NCBI RefSeq assembly: GCF_000003605.2
Contig: NW_003130854.1
Coordinates: 727,862 to 747,076 of the forward strand
Length of the DNA stretch: 19,215 nucleotides
Reading direction: 5' to 3'
Source of the DNA: Saccoglossus kowalevskii
Lineage: Eukaryota > Hemichordata > Enteropneusta > Harrimaniidae
In this document: positions 10,285 to 19,215 of the stretch, in pieces
Position numbering within the stretch: the stretch's first letter is position 1
Layout of the letters: each line of letters begins with the position of its first letter
The notes under the pieces: model-generated
What the model was told of the DNA's origin: nothing
Databases searched by the model: none
The model's input: only the letters and a program-made list of their open reading frames with translations
Made by a program: the position numbers and the translations under genes

Positions 10285-10704
10285 TTATCGGTCGGATAGC
10301 TAAAATAGCGAATGAGGTTATAACATCACTAGTCTCCGTCGGAAATCTTTCATTTAAATTCTCCAATATATTATCGGTAAAGCTCTTTGTTATGTTTACC
10401 TGTCTGTAAACGGATTTGATTTCCCGGTGTCTTGACATCATTTACAAATCATTCCTTTCTCATTGTGACGGATCAACCATTGCGAATATTGTGGTTTTTG
10501 TAGCCACCCATTACTGAAGTTTCGGACTTTCTGATTCATGCGGACCGGTTCGTTCGTATCAACGTGTTGTATGCTCTGGTTTGAATCAGCTTGTGTTTCG
10601 GTCATGTCGACATCTTCACCCTTGTCTGCTGTACTCGTAGTAGCTGCCGTACCATGTCCTCTAAAAAGATTCGTATTTGGCTTGACACTCTTATAGTCCG
10701 TATA
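9811..10704 (-). pseudogene. Internally deleted hAT-family transposase gene
   Basis: Three minus-strand blocks fit one hAT transposase of the type related to vertebrate ZNF862/KIAA1586-like genes. Block 1 (10704-10441, 88 codons) has a Thr/Asp-rich lead and then VRNFSNGWLQKPQYSQWL and NEKGMICK, the entry to the TTF-type zinc finger. It stops at TGA 10438-10440, just before the expected next Cys. Block 2 (10441 to about 10270, another frame) includes TKSFTDNILENLNERFP, which resembles the region ahead of the dimerisation domain. Block 3 (10284-9811) contains NEMDTLINHFDTDH and KLEKLALILPV, then an in-frame TAA (10006-10008) where the family usually has Ser, then TADCERGFSIQNRIK, NRLQPHRVDTLSLI and a TGA stop. 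The TADCERGFS motif is the hallmark of the hAT C-terminal dimerisation domain. The RNase H-like catalytic core between blocks 1 and 2 is missing. Total is about 300 codons, against a usual 600 or more. Frame changes and a stop make it non-functional. Confidence 0.85.
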
Positions 10705-11314
10705 TTATCACCATAGTAACTAAATACACGATGGACGCAGTGACGGTTAGTGTAAATTCCCCTGTATTCACGTGTTTGACTTCCAACTATGTTGAACTGC
10801 CGCAGAGGCACCACGGAAACGGAACTTTGTATCAATCAGTTTGGCACGCGGCCTCAAAGATAAAATAGCAACAATTTATTTTAGACCTAAATGATTGTCG
10901 CCACGTTGCCATATTAGCAGACGAAATAGACAAGGCATAATGCGAAACTGTCATACAAATCACTTACTCGTGCGGCAATATAAACAATAATGAAGTCAGA
11001 ATCAAAACATTCCCACGTGCAACTAGACTTGCATACTTTTGAAATATAAATTGCGTAAACGAGGGGTGAACGGGAAAGTCATGTGACCGCGAAATCCCTC
11101 ACATTACCGGCTAGATTCGGGCTTTTAATGATTAACATGTCTAATCTGCTTCAACCAATCAGAAGACGGGCTAATTAACATAACTGAGACCCCGGAAACC
11201 AAACACACTTTTTCTTGGATAAACTTAGATCTGGAAACTGTACTTACTTTCATATATTCGAATCGCATATGACATTTTATTTTATATTGCACGTTTATTT
11301 TTTTTTGAAATTCA
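10705..11314. other. Spacer between the hAT remnant and the helicase remnant
   Basis: About 600 bases without a recognised gene. A minus-strand open frame at 10602-10835 partly overlaps the transposase N-terminal block in another frame and looks like a shadow. The stretch 11079-11089 contains TCATGTGACC, an E-box-like site, and 11000-11100 is a little more GC-rich than its surroundings. Neither is enough to call a promoter. I could not find convincing hAT terminal repeats or target-site duplications here. Just before 11324 a T-rich tract leads to TTATCAG, a possible splice acceptor for the helicase gene. Confidence 0.35.
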
Positions 11315-11789
11315 ATGTTATCAGGAGTATGTTTGGAGCGAGCCTTAAAAATATTAAGATACCAAAGCCTTCGTCGATATTAGCCAGAGGTCTACTCAGA
11401 TGGCCGAGACGTTTTTGTGTCCCTACAGGCAGTGGGAAATCACTGACTTTCGAAATGGCTCCGTTTTGTGTCGACTACAGGCAATGTGGTGAGTTTAAGG
11501 AAACGCCAGATACTACAGTTTTAATTGTCTCGCCATTAATTGCGTTGATGAAAGAACAGGTCAAGAAAATTGACACTGGTAGTTTAAGTGCGGTGTACCT
11601 TAGTGACAAACACGTCCCAATGACAGACGTGAAAAGTGGGGCATTCAATTATGAGGCTTTTCTGAGTCATCATCGATCCCTTCTTCTCAGCGATGTCTAC
11701 CAGGCTAAAGTTTGCGCAGTATTCATCGATGAAAGCCACTGTATCAAGAAATGGCCTTTTTTAAATATTCGCAAAACGTCACACCTCTG

Positions 11790-12041
11790 GTAATGGCATG
11801 AAACGATCGTCTGCTATTTCTAGCACAGCGTTCTATTGTTTTCATTGTCTTTTGTTGCTATTACTATTCAACGTTTTCGTACCCTTTGAAATTAGATGTT
11901 TAGCTAAATGCGTTAATACATGTAATGAATTTTGTTTGGGTCACAGGAGTTTTGCGCTGACCCATCGTTTACGCAATTTACATGTGTAATGTTTTTAACT
12001 GCATTATCCGTGTAACCGTATAATTTTCAATAATAACTCAG
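11790..12041 (+). other. Probable intron of the helicase pseudogene
   Basis: The frame carrying DESHCIKKW runs to a GTAATG donor at 11790, leaving two bases. The frame carrying FRKEYGQL can start after TAACTCAG at 12034-12041 with one base to complete the codon. The phases match, giving a join ...HLW|FLPNRDKD..., and the 252 removed bases have stops in all frames. A retained intron would mean the copy arose by DNA duplication, not reverse transcription. An alternative acceptor (CTAACAG at about 12056) would change the join slightly. The donor differs from the best consensus. Confidence 0.45.
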
Positions 12042-12550
12042 GTTCCTACCTAACAGGGACAAAGATAGCACCAATAGCACACAAGCCTTCAGAAAAGAGT
12101 ATGGACAGCTTGGCCAACTGAGATCTCTCCTACCAAGTAAAACACCTGTCATCACCTTAACGGCAACAGCCACTTTACAGACCAGAAATGTAATTATTGA
12201 AGACTTGTGTATAGATTGTCGCATCATTGTTACTGAAGACTTGAACAGACCTAATACTAGATACTCATTAATAATAGTTGACTATAACTTTGCAGCCATG
12301 TTTAAATGGCTGACAGAGAGAATCAAAGAGAACGGGAAGGAAACCAGTAGGCAGTGTTTTGTCGCAAAAGAAAACACTGTGCTGAACTTTTTTTGACACA
12401 ACTGGGTGATAACGCTTACAGCTCAAGTCATTATAGAGTCAATGACGATCGTAATAGATATATTGCTATGTTTCATTCAAAGACAGATGGAGAAATTAAG
12501 TCATTTCAAGATCCACATGGTGTGGTTAGGGTGATTTTTGCTACATCTGC

Positions 12551-12572
12551 ATTTAGTAACTCATTTAGTAAC
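12551..12572. repeat. Short direct repeat at the helicase break-off point
   Basis: ATTTAGTAAC occurs at 12551-12560 and 12563-12572, a 12-base period, with AGTAACTC again at 12580. It turns the expected motif V continuation (FG-G-N-like residues) into FSNSFSNIW, followed by TAA at 12582-12584. It may be a slippage product or the scar at which the helicase C-terminal half was lost. Confidence 0.6.
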
Positions 12573-12597
12573 ATTTGGCAGTAACTCTCTTCATTAT

Positions 12598-15500
12598 TGA
12601 GAGAGATATGCTAAACATTGTATTCTCCGTGGGCTTGAAACCACTTAAATGTACTAGTATATATTTGTTATGTACGTTTTCAAGGCATCTTCGCCGCTGT
12701 ATATATCATATCCCACGACCTAAAAGTCATAGAAAGTCTAGATTTCTGATTACATAATTGCCGTAACTATCACTCGTTTACATACTATCAAGGAGGTTAA
12801 TGTAACAAGACAAAATAAACTTGTCGTACTTAAATTAAATATGTAATGTTGTGTTTATGACACGATTACATTTTCGTAATACATTCCGTTTTGTTTGATT
12901 TCCAAATGTGCCTTCAAAGGCTAAACTAAGTAACATAATGTTAATTGTCATGAAAACACGGAATAAATTAATAATTTAGATATTTCTTGACGTTAGGCGG
13001 TATTTTATCAACAAATCGACACTTGCATTGTATGTATTCTCTGAACCACGCAAGGTATGCATATTTAATCAGGAATTAGACTGTCAATTCTTGCGTCAAC
13101 TATATCCCTCGCAACTGGAAACTCTGCAAAGCGTTTTCGTATTTACAACCTTCATTCGTATACTATATAAATGTGAACAGTTAGAATAGAAACAATGTGG
13201 CAGCGCAAATAAATTATGAAACATGCTAACCGTGATTATGACCGTTGGCAAACATATAACAAGTACGTTACAGAAATGAGGGCGCCGAAGAAAGGGTTGT
13301 GTGAACATTTTTCGCAATCGGACAAACTAAAGAACAGTTGCTGGATTAGTTCTCGACAGTAAGACATAATATAATATGAGCATGCGTTAATTCTAGGAAC
13401 CGCATGTTATTTTTCACAATGTATTCATACCAAGTTTCAAAATTTACTAGATTTTATCAACCAAAACTCGTTGGACGAACATAATTTTTAATTGTTAAAA
13501 GATGTTAGGTACCGTAATATTGAGATTACAAATTCTATAACGCCTGAATATCTGTGTTAAACATTTCTTTTGTTTTCAAGCTATTTAAATTTGTTCAGAG
13601 GAAATCAGAGTGACATTCAGTATCCGTAACTGTTACCTGACATGTTGCCTGACATGTGTGATTTGCTTACTTGAAAGAAAATTGTGCACGGTAACTGAAT
13701 GAGTAGTCGAGCTTAATATGACGAAGATGGACAGCCTGAAAAAGGTAATCGAACCAAACATGCGTACAGCATGAAATATTTACCCAAGCATTTGATGTGA
13801 AGATGTACCTTTTAGCAGTATCATTGCTGTGATATTTCATAAACGTGGTTTAAACGCTTATCTTAAAATGACTTCAACAATGGAGTAAGTCAAGTGTGTA
13901 TTTTTATTTTGTTGCCATTTTGGTCGCACTCAAATTATAATGAACTTACAGGATGTGTCAAATTTGATGCATAATTTAATATATTAAGTATAAAAAAGAA
14001 TGTAATAGTGTCATTCAATTCAAAGTTTTGCGCGTCTTGTCGGCAAAATACTATTTAGGGAGATATATATCTGTATATAACCGTTCTATGTACTAAATGT
14101 AAAATATAGTTTGCAATCACATACCCTCTCCCCTTTATCTAATAAAACACAAAGATGGCGCCACACTCTTCAAAGTCACCTGAATTCAAAAGCTTGGCAA
14201 CAAATGGGGATATATAGTTAAATGGACACGTTAGTGATACATATAAAAGGCTAAACACATGTTAGATGGATTTGTTATCAAATGACTGTGTTCTAGGTCA
14301 CTTTAGTATTCTCACGTACAAAGACAACATACAATCTAATAAGCACATCACCACCGCAAATCTCGACTTTGTTTCTGTTACTGATATAAGATGAAGACTT
14401 CACAGACAATTACATACGTTATTTGTACACTTCACACTTACGCAATTACTCCGCGATACCTCATTAATATCTACAGTGACATTGTTAATCATAGTTCATT
14501 GTGCCATTTATGTAAAAATAATATATAAAATAAGCTCCTGTTTTAGCATGTACAGACATTATGTATGTCTTTCCGTATGTACAGGTGAATGAACTCCTAT
14601 CATCAATGCACACGTGTGCCTGTAAATTATGTTTTCAATTATTTCATGTCGGTCCCAGCAGGAAGGCATCCTGGTTACACGAGACAGAAAAACAGTAAAA
14701 CAAACAAAAGAACAAATCATACTAAACAATACAGTTATTTAAAATGGCTTGCATCAGGTAATACATGTATAAAGATGACAGATGATTGACATCTACGGCA
14801 TTAATCCATAAACACATGATACATAACGGAAATCACGTATGGCGTACTGGTTAACATATAGAATTTCATACGAGTACGAGTAAAACGTACCGTCATTGTA
14901 CACAATTGCATCATAGCAATTGCATACAGAGTTAGAATACAGTGTATACAATACAATTATGTATTATATTATTTGCAATATCATCTTGACACGTTTCCAC
15001 ATTCCTGGAAAAGCTGGCGAATCTTAGTGTACAAAAAAACAACACAGTAGTGAGCTGCAGTCGAAGGGAGCTTGAGTAAATACTAAACTAACGGTTCAAT
15101 GAGCGGTTTTAAGCGTGCCAGTAGGCCGACAAGCATTATAAGTAGATTGCCACTAGAAATCCTCATTTTTTAAATTACTACCACACTTTGTTTGTATGGT
15201 TACTCACCCGATGTAGTTGTCACACAACAATCGATTCTGACGGTGTAGAATTTCTCAAGTTTAGTCTTTTATTTGAGTACATCGCAGCTGCGCCCTCATC
15301 AAGGTATATTGCGTTACCAACAGATATTCGTCGACAGGTTTGATAGCCTCGTGACAGCAATATTGAAGAGTGTCACCTGTGCTAAAAATAACAACATTCA
15401 TAGCTCGAAAACATTGTGTAAGAGGGCTGTCAGTCATCGCGACAGATATGCACTGGCACCAGCAGTATGCATCAAACAGACAGGCGATTGTTTTATGATT

Positions 15501-18500
15501 ATGGATCGAATGTGGTAATGCGTTCAACCGTGCACATTTATAATATTTGTTTATTACAGTGGGAACACATGGTCGCCGATATAAAAATTAAGTATTATAG
15601 CAAAGGACCAGTATATGATGTGAGTTTAGTTGTATGCAATAATTCATTTTGTCTCTACCGACCTCCAGTTTACATGACTAATTTACCGAGAATGCTTATT
15701 TTTGATACTTGTATACTGCATTTTAACCTTTTGTGTTTTAAAATATTAATAGCGACCATCGGATGTTAAAAGTTCATTCACTTCTTATCTCCGTATAACA
15801 GATAATAACGTAATCTTTAAGCAAGGTCAATCAAAAAGATTAATTTCCAACATATCAAAAAAGCCTACATACCTAATTGACATAACAGTTAATGTAATCC
15901 GGCGGCGATTTGCTCGCTCTGCGTTTCATGTAACTCACCCCCGGTTATAATAGAATGGTCGATGTATAGTCTACTTTGGCACGGAGTTATGCCTCATTCT
16001 GTTATTTCAGTTCACATGATGTAGTATACATACCAGGCAGAATGAATCGTTTTTAGCCGGGCAGGTGAGTGCATATCCCGCACTGGCCGTACAGTATTGT
16101 TCAACGTCCCCTGCCTTAGGTACGAGTGTAGCCGGTACATATAATGCACGTAGTGACATTACCATGCATATATTCGATACTTTTCATTTGTAATTCGAAG
16201 TCATTTTTATTGTTGGTAACAACTAAATATTGTAAACGGTCTCTATTTGAGCATTTACACTACACTATTTCATTCTTTCAATCTGCTAATATTATATTTT
16301 CATTACAGTTGGTTGTTCAGAAAGGAGAGAGCAATTGTTTAATCAGTGATTGTGCTTTTAACTAAAATGCGTTTAATACGAATAGTTTGAAACAAAAATC
16401 GTAATAGCATATTGTGGCAAACCAATGTGCTAGATCCCCGTGGTAACTAATCTTTGTCTAACATAGTTACGGTGGATCATATAATATCTTCCCAAATATA
16501 TATGGTACTGTGCCCGAGAGCCAGGAAACGTTTTGCTGTACGTAGAAGAGATAATCGTCACATGGAGATTATTATTTTATTATAACAGGTCTTTTATCAA
16601 AATAAGTACAGTGGCAATTGATAGTATCTTTTTATGATTTGTCAAGAGCATTGCGGGATTATTTGGAATTTCACAAAGATTATTATTTATTTCATTTCAC
16701 AAAGATTGAACACGCGTCGTAAATGTCGATAGAGATTACGTCGGTATAGTATCTTCAATACGTTGAACACCGTTCAGTGTCATCGGGTTGTCCTCATTGT
16801 TTTGATCTCGCCGCCTTTCATCCACATTTGATTTATAGGCATTCGCGAGATATGGGTCTCACATGAACATAAATGTCGACTTTGATTGTTGCGTAGGCCA
16901 ACGAGTACAAACCGAGACGTTACCAAGGTTTAACTAGGTAATTTCTTTGGTGATTAGAAGGACAAGTTATTGTAGTAGTCATCGACGGCAATTAGTGCAC
17001 ATCGCGACCAGATCAAAGCTCGTACTCGTGATTTACACTAGAAGAGCGCATTCTATTGTGGGGAAAAGCAATGTTTTTCAACACTGATGTTGCACATGCG
17101 CGACACAACGACCGCCGCCCCATTAAAGGTTGATGAGTTGTTTTATCTACGACATCTCAATGAAAACGGAAGTCTGGTGACAAATGTTACAGAGTCGAAA
17201 CAAAGAAGGTCGTTTAGTGCGCAAGACATGCTTTGAACGTTTGTCGTCTACCAATGTCGCGCTCATAAAACAAAGTTTACAGATACGTTTCTTTTCCACC
17301 AAAAAAACAAACAAAAACAAACACACAAAACAGTACATTGTCAGTGGACAGTGAAAATAAGAGCATGAGTCAATAATAATTCGGCAAAACCACCATCATT
17401 GTAACCAGAAAATAATCCTTTGTTCAAACAGATGTTCAATGGCGTCATGATAATTATCCGTAAACATTACCGTACTTGACGCATTTCGATCACAGAGAAC
17501 TCCGATTAAATCTAATGACGTGTTCTACAAGGTATACGTATTGACATTATAGTGGTTGAACTTCTTTCCCACGCTAGTTGGTCATTGGTCGAGAAAACGT
17601 TGGTCCCCGCGGGCGGCGATTTGAATTTTAAACTATTCGGAGTTCATTTGCCATGGAAGATTGTAATTTTTTTCTAATCAACTGTAATTCCATAAGCAAC
17701 TACCCTCCTATACAAAGTCAATCGCGTGAATATTTGCCTGAAAATAAAAACATGTAACAAAATGCCCATATACGTTGAGTACGGACCGAGCCCTTGTGGT
17801 TCATATATATTAAACTTGGAACATAAAAAAATCTTTTCGTTGAATTAATACTTTAAATACGCGTCACATAGTTAAATGGCACATAACGTATTAGACTATT
17901 CATTGTTTTTGGCGTCAATTCACAAATTCGACTCTTATATAATTTGTACGCCAGGACGTACTGCGAAATAGTCATGGACGCAGATGTAATGCAGGTGTAA
18001 TAAACCAAAAAACGAGAAATCATTGAATTTAAACGCATGTCACTATTCAGCTGATATTACACACGAATAGTCGTCTCACAAATCGTGATCTGCGTGGAAC
18101 TAGGGCAAGGAATTTCTGAAATGTAGAGCTGTCTCTCAACCATTTACAATCATGTACGTGATTATCTCGAGGTTAATAAACTAATGCCTTCCCAATGTAG
18201 CGAATTACATATTATTGTGAGAATAGAGTAAAGCACGTTACGTCCACCGTACCACACACGAAAAGGATAGGAGGCTGGGCACTTATGGTGTTAATAGTCT
18301 TCAAATATAGCAGAATTACTTCATATTTATTTAAAATGTTCCCTCTTCATCTGGGGTTTGTTTCAGAGTCAGTCGCTGATTGGCACGCATTTTACGGAAC
18401 TCGTTTTAGTTATTTCTTTACTGAATAATACTAAATTATAGTTGGAAACGATAGACATAAATTGTGTAATCAGCAATCATTGTAAAACGCTAGTTAATTG

Positions 18501-18764
18501 ATTTTATTGCGTTCTGATTTAAACTAGTTAAAACCACAGGAAGTTGGATAAACTTATGTATTTTAATAAATTATTGAATAATAAATTGTTATATAACTTT
18601 TATTTTACCCCTCCTGGTCTTTTACCCCCCCCCCTTGTTTATACCACTCTTTCCTGTATCACAACTTAGTTACGCGCTAATGTTATATGCAAATTTTAAC
18701 GCCCAATGTAGACACGCCCTATATTATAGTAAAATATCCCAAGGGTTGAAACGCGCCAGGACTG
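12598..18764. other. AT-rich stretch with no recognisable gene
   Basis: About 6 kb without a family I recognise. Open frames are short and scattered, with no linking splice pattern that I could support. Minor features are a 13-base direct repeat TTTCACAAAGATT at 16669-16681 and 16695-16707; a doubled CCTGACATG word near 13630-13660; an imperfect hairpin-like stretch near 14548-14584 (AGACAT...ATGTCT flanked by TGTAC/GTACA); a YY1-like AAGATGGCGCC at 14152-14162; and a C run near 18626. A slightly GC-richer patch at 15261-15527 is open on both strands. None amounts to a gene call. Confidence 0.45.
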
Positions 18765-19112
18765 TGGCATGATCACAACCGTAAAGCCGGTGGGCATTTA
18801 ATTTATTCATGAGATGCATTAATAAACAGGAAATGCTACGCGCGATTTTTTTTAAAATCCGGCGAGTGTAATCTCCGACGCGACGCAACTTCAATGAATC
18901 AGTGACTCTTCTGTAAAATGGTTTCTACTTCAAATGTCGTTCGCGTTGCTCTTCGAGATCTTTCTAATGAAAATAATCAACATATCAGCAACACAATTCA
19001 TGGAAAAATTGTTTAATTCTGATCATGTGACAACAATATATGAGTCATTCTTTGCGATAGAGGTCAAAGATCGCAACATCCGGTTTCCGGCTTTACGGTT
19101 GTGCTCCTGCCA
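18765..19112. mobile_element. Candidate small non-autonomous DNA transposon (inverted-repeat pair)
   Basis: CACAACCGTAAAGCCGG at 18774-18790 is matched by its exact reverse complement at 19087-19103. The match extends outward with two mismatches to TGGCA at 18765-18769 and TGCCA at 19108-19112, giving 24 of 26 paired positions. The arms enclose about 296 bases with no gene-sized frame, a size typical of miniature inverted-repeat elements. I find no clear target-site duplication just outside the arms, so the true ends may differ. A 32-codon ATG frame (18918-19016) and a 65-codon frame lie inside but have no family signature. Confidence 0.4.
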
Positions 19113-19215
19113 TGTCGCTCGATTGCAATGAGTTTTAATTTGACAAATATTCAAGTGCAAATGCAATTGTGTCACTTTCTAATGCCATCCCATGTCATTA
19201 CAGATGCCTTATATG

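Larger units (their letters stand above)
11315..12584 (+). pseudogene. RecQ-like ATP-dependent DNA helicase pseudogene
   Basis: Superfamily 2 helicase motifs appear in RecQ order. Motif 0 and the lead-in, LKILRYQSLRRY...DGRDVFVSL, read in one frame (11315-11425). Walker A PTGSGKS (11422-11442), motif Ia SPLIALMKEQ (11530-11562) and Walker B DESH (11728-11739) follow in a second frame. After a phase-compatible gap come AFRKEYGQLGQLRSLLP, motif III LTATAT (12157-12174) and RPNTRYS (12247-12267). A third frame has VFCRKR (12354-12371) and motif V FATSAF (12537-12554). DESH in place of DEAH, and FRKEYGQL, are typical of the many RecQ-like genes seen in invertebrate genomes. Lesions: TAG at 11381-11383, a frame change just before Walker A, a frame change near 12345-12356, and loss of homology after FATSAF, so motif VI (arginine finger) and any RQC/HRDC domains are absent. 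A functional product would unwind DNA using ATP; this copy almost certainly cannot. Confidence 0.87.

Noticed and set aside
10602-10835. Minus-strand frame of 77 codons
   Set aside because: It overlaps the transposase N-terminal block in another frame, and that block carries the recognisable zinc-finger entry.
9634-10860. TCTTTGAGG (9634-9642) and CCTCAAAGA (10852-10860) as possible terminal repeats flanking the hAT remnant
   Set aside because: Only nine bases match, extension is poor and no target-site duplication is visible. Pairs of this length are common by chance.
17147-17338. Minus-strand frame of 63 codons with a hydrophobic start
   Set aside because: The hydrophobic run comes from a low-complexity AAAC-rich tract. 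No signal-peptide cleavage context or family similarity is visible.
18918-19016. 32-codon ATG frame with a fair start context near the right edge
   Set aside because: Too short to support alone, no clear splice donor, and it lies inside the inverted-repeat element candidate.
1-19215. CRISPR arrays, bacterial operons, phage or defence systems
   Set aside because: No regularly spaced repeats, no ribosome binding sites or long uninterrupted frames; the splice signals and gene families are those of an animal genome.

Overview
This window is eukaryotic nuclear DNA, most likely from an invertebrate animal. It is AT-rich and gene-poor. The coding signals are short, split by introns with GT/AG splice sites, and followed by AATAAA-type polyadenylation signals. 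There are no bacterial operons or ribosome binding sites. The recognisable coding material belongs to families that occur in many copies in invertebrate genomes: a RecQ-like helicase and a hAT-type transposase with an N-terminal zinc-finger segment. I cannot name the species.

Layout. Positions 1-330 hold a CT-rich block built on repeated CCAAGAC words. About 370-6400 shows no recognisable gene. About 6420-7575 on the minus strand holds what I read as the 3' end, or the whole, of a small unrecognised spliced gene. Its last coding exon (6503-6559) has a clear splice acceptor, a stop codon and polyadenylation signals just downstream, and it joins in phase to a 31-base exon at 7026-7056.

From 8425 to about 12600 there are three broken genes packed together: (1) a plus-strand remnant of an unnamed protein family at 8425-9669; (2) a minus-strand, internally deleted hAT transposase gene at 9811-10704, which keeps the zinc-finger entry and the C-terminal dimerisation domain but has lost the middle; and (3) a plus-strand RecQ-like helicase pseudogene at 11315-12584, with helicase motifs 0, I, Ia, II, III, IV and V visible but interrupted by a stop codon, frameshifts and loss of the C-terminal end.

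From about 12600 to 18760 I see no recognisable gene. The right edge (18765-19112) holds an inverted-repeat pair with 17 perfect base pairs, which could mark a small non-autonomous DNA transposon.

The broken genes do not form a working pathway that I can demonstrate. Helicase, transposase and unnamed remnant are best read as a cluster of decayed mobile or multi-copy genes. All family assignments come from reading motifs by eye; no search was run.
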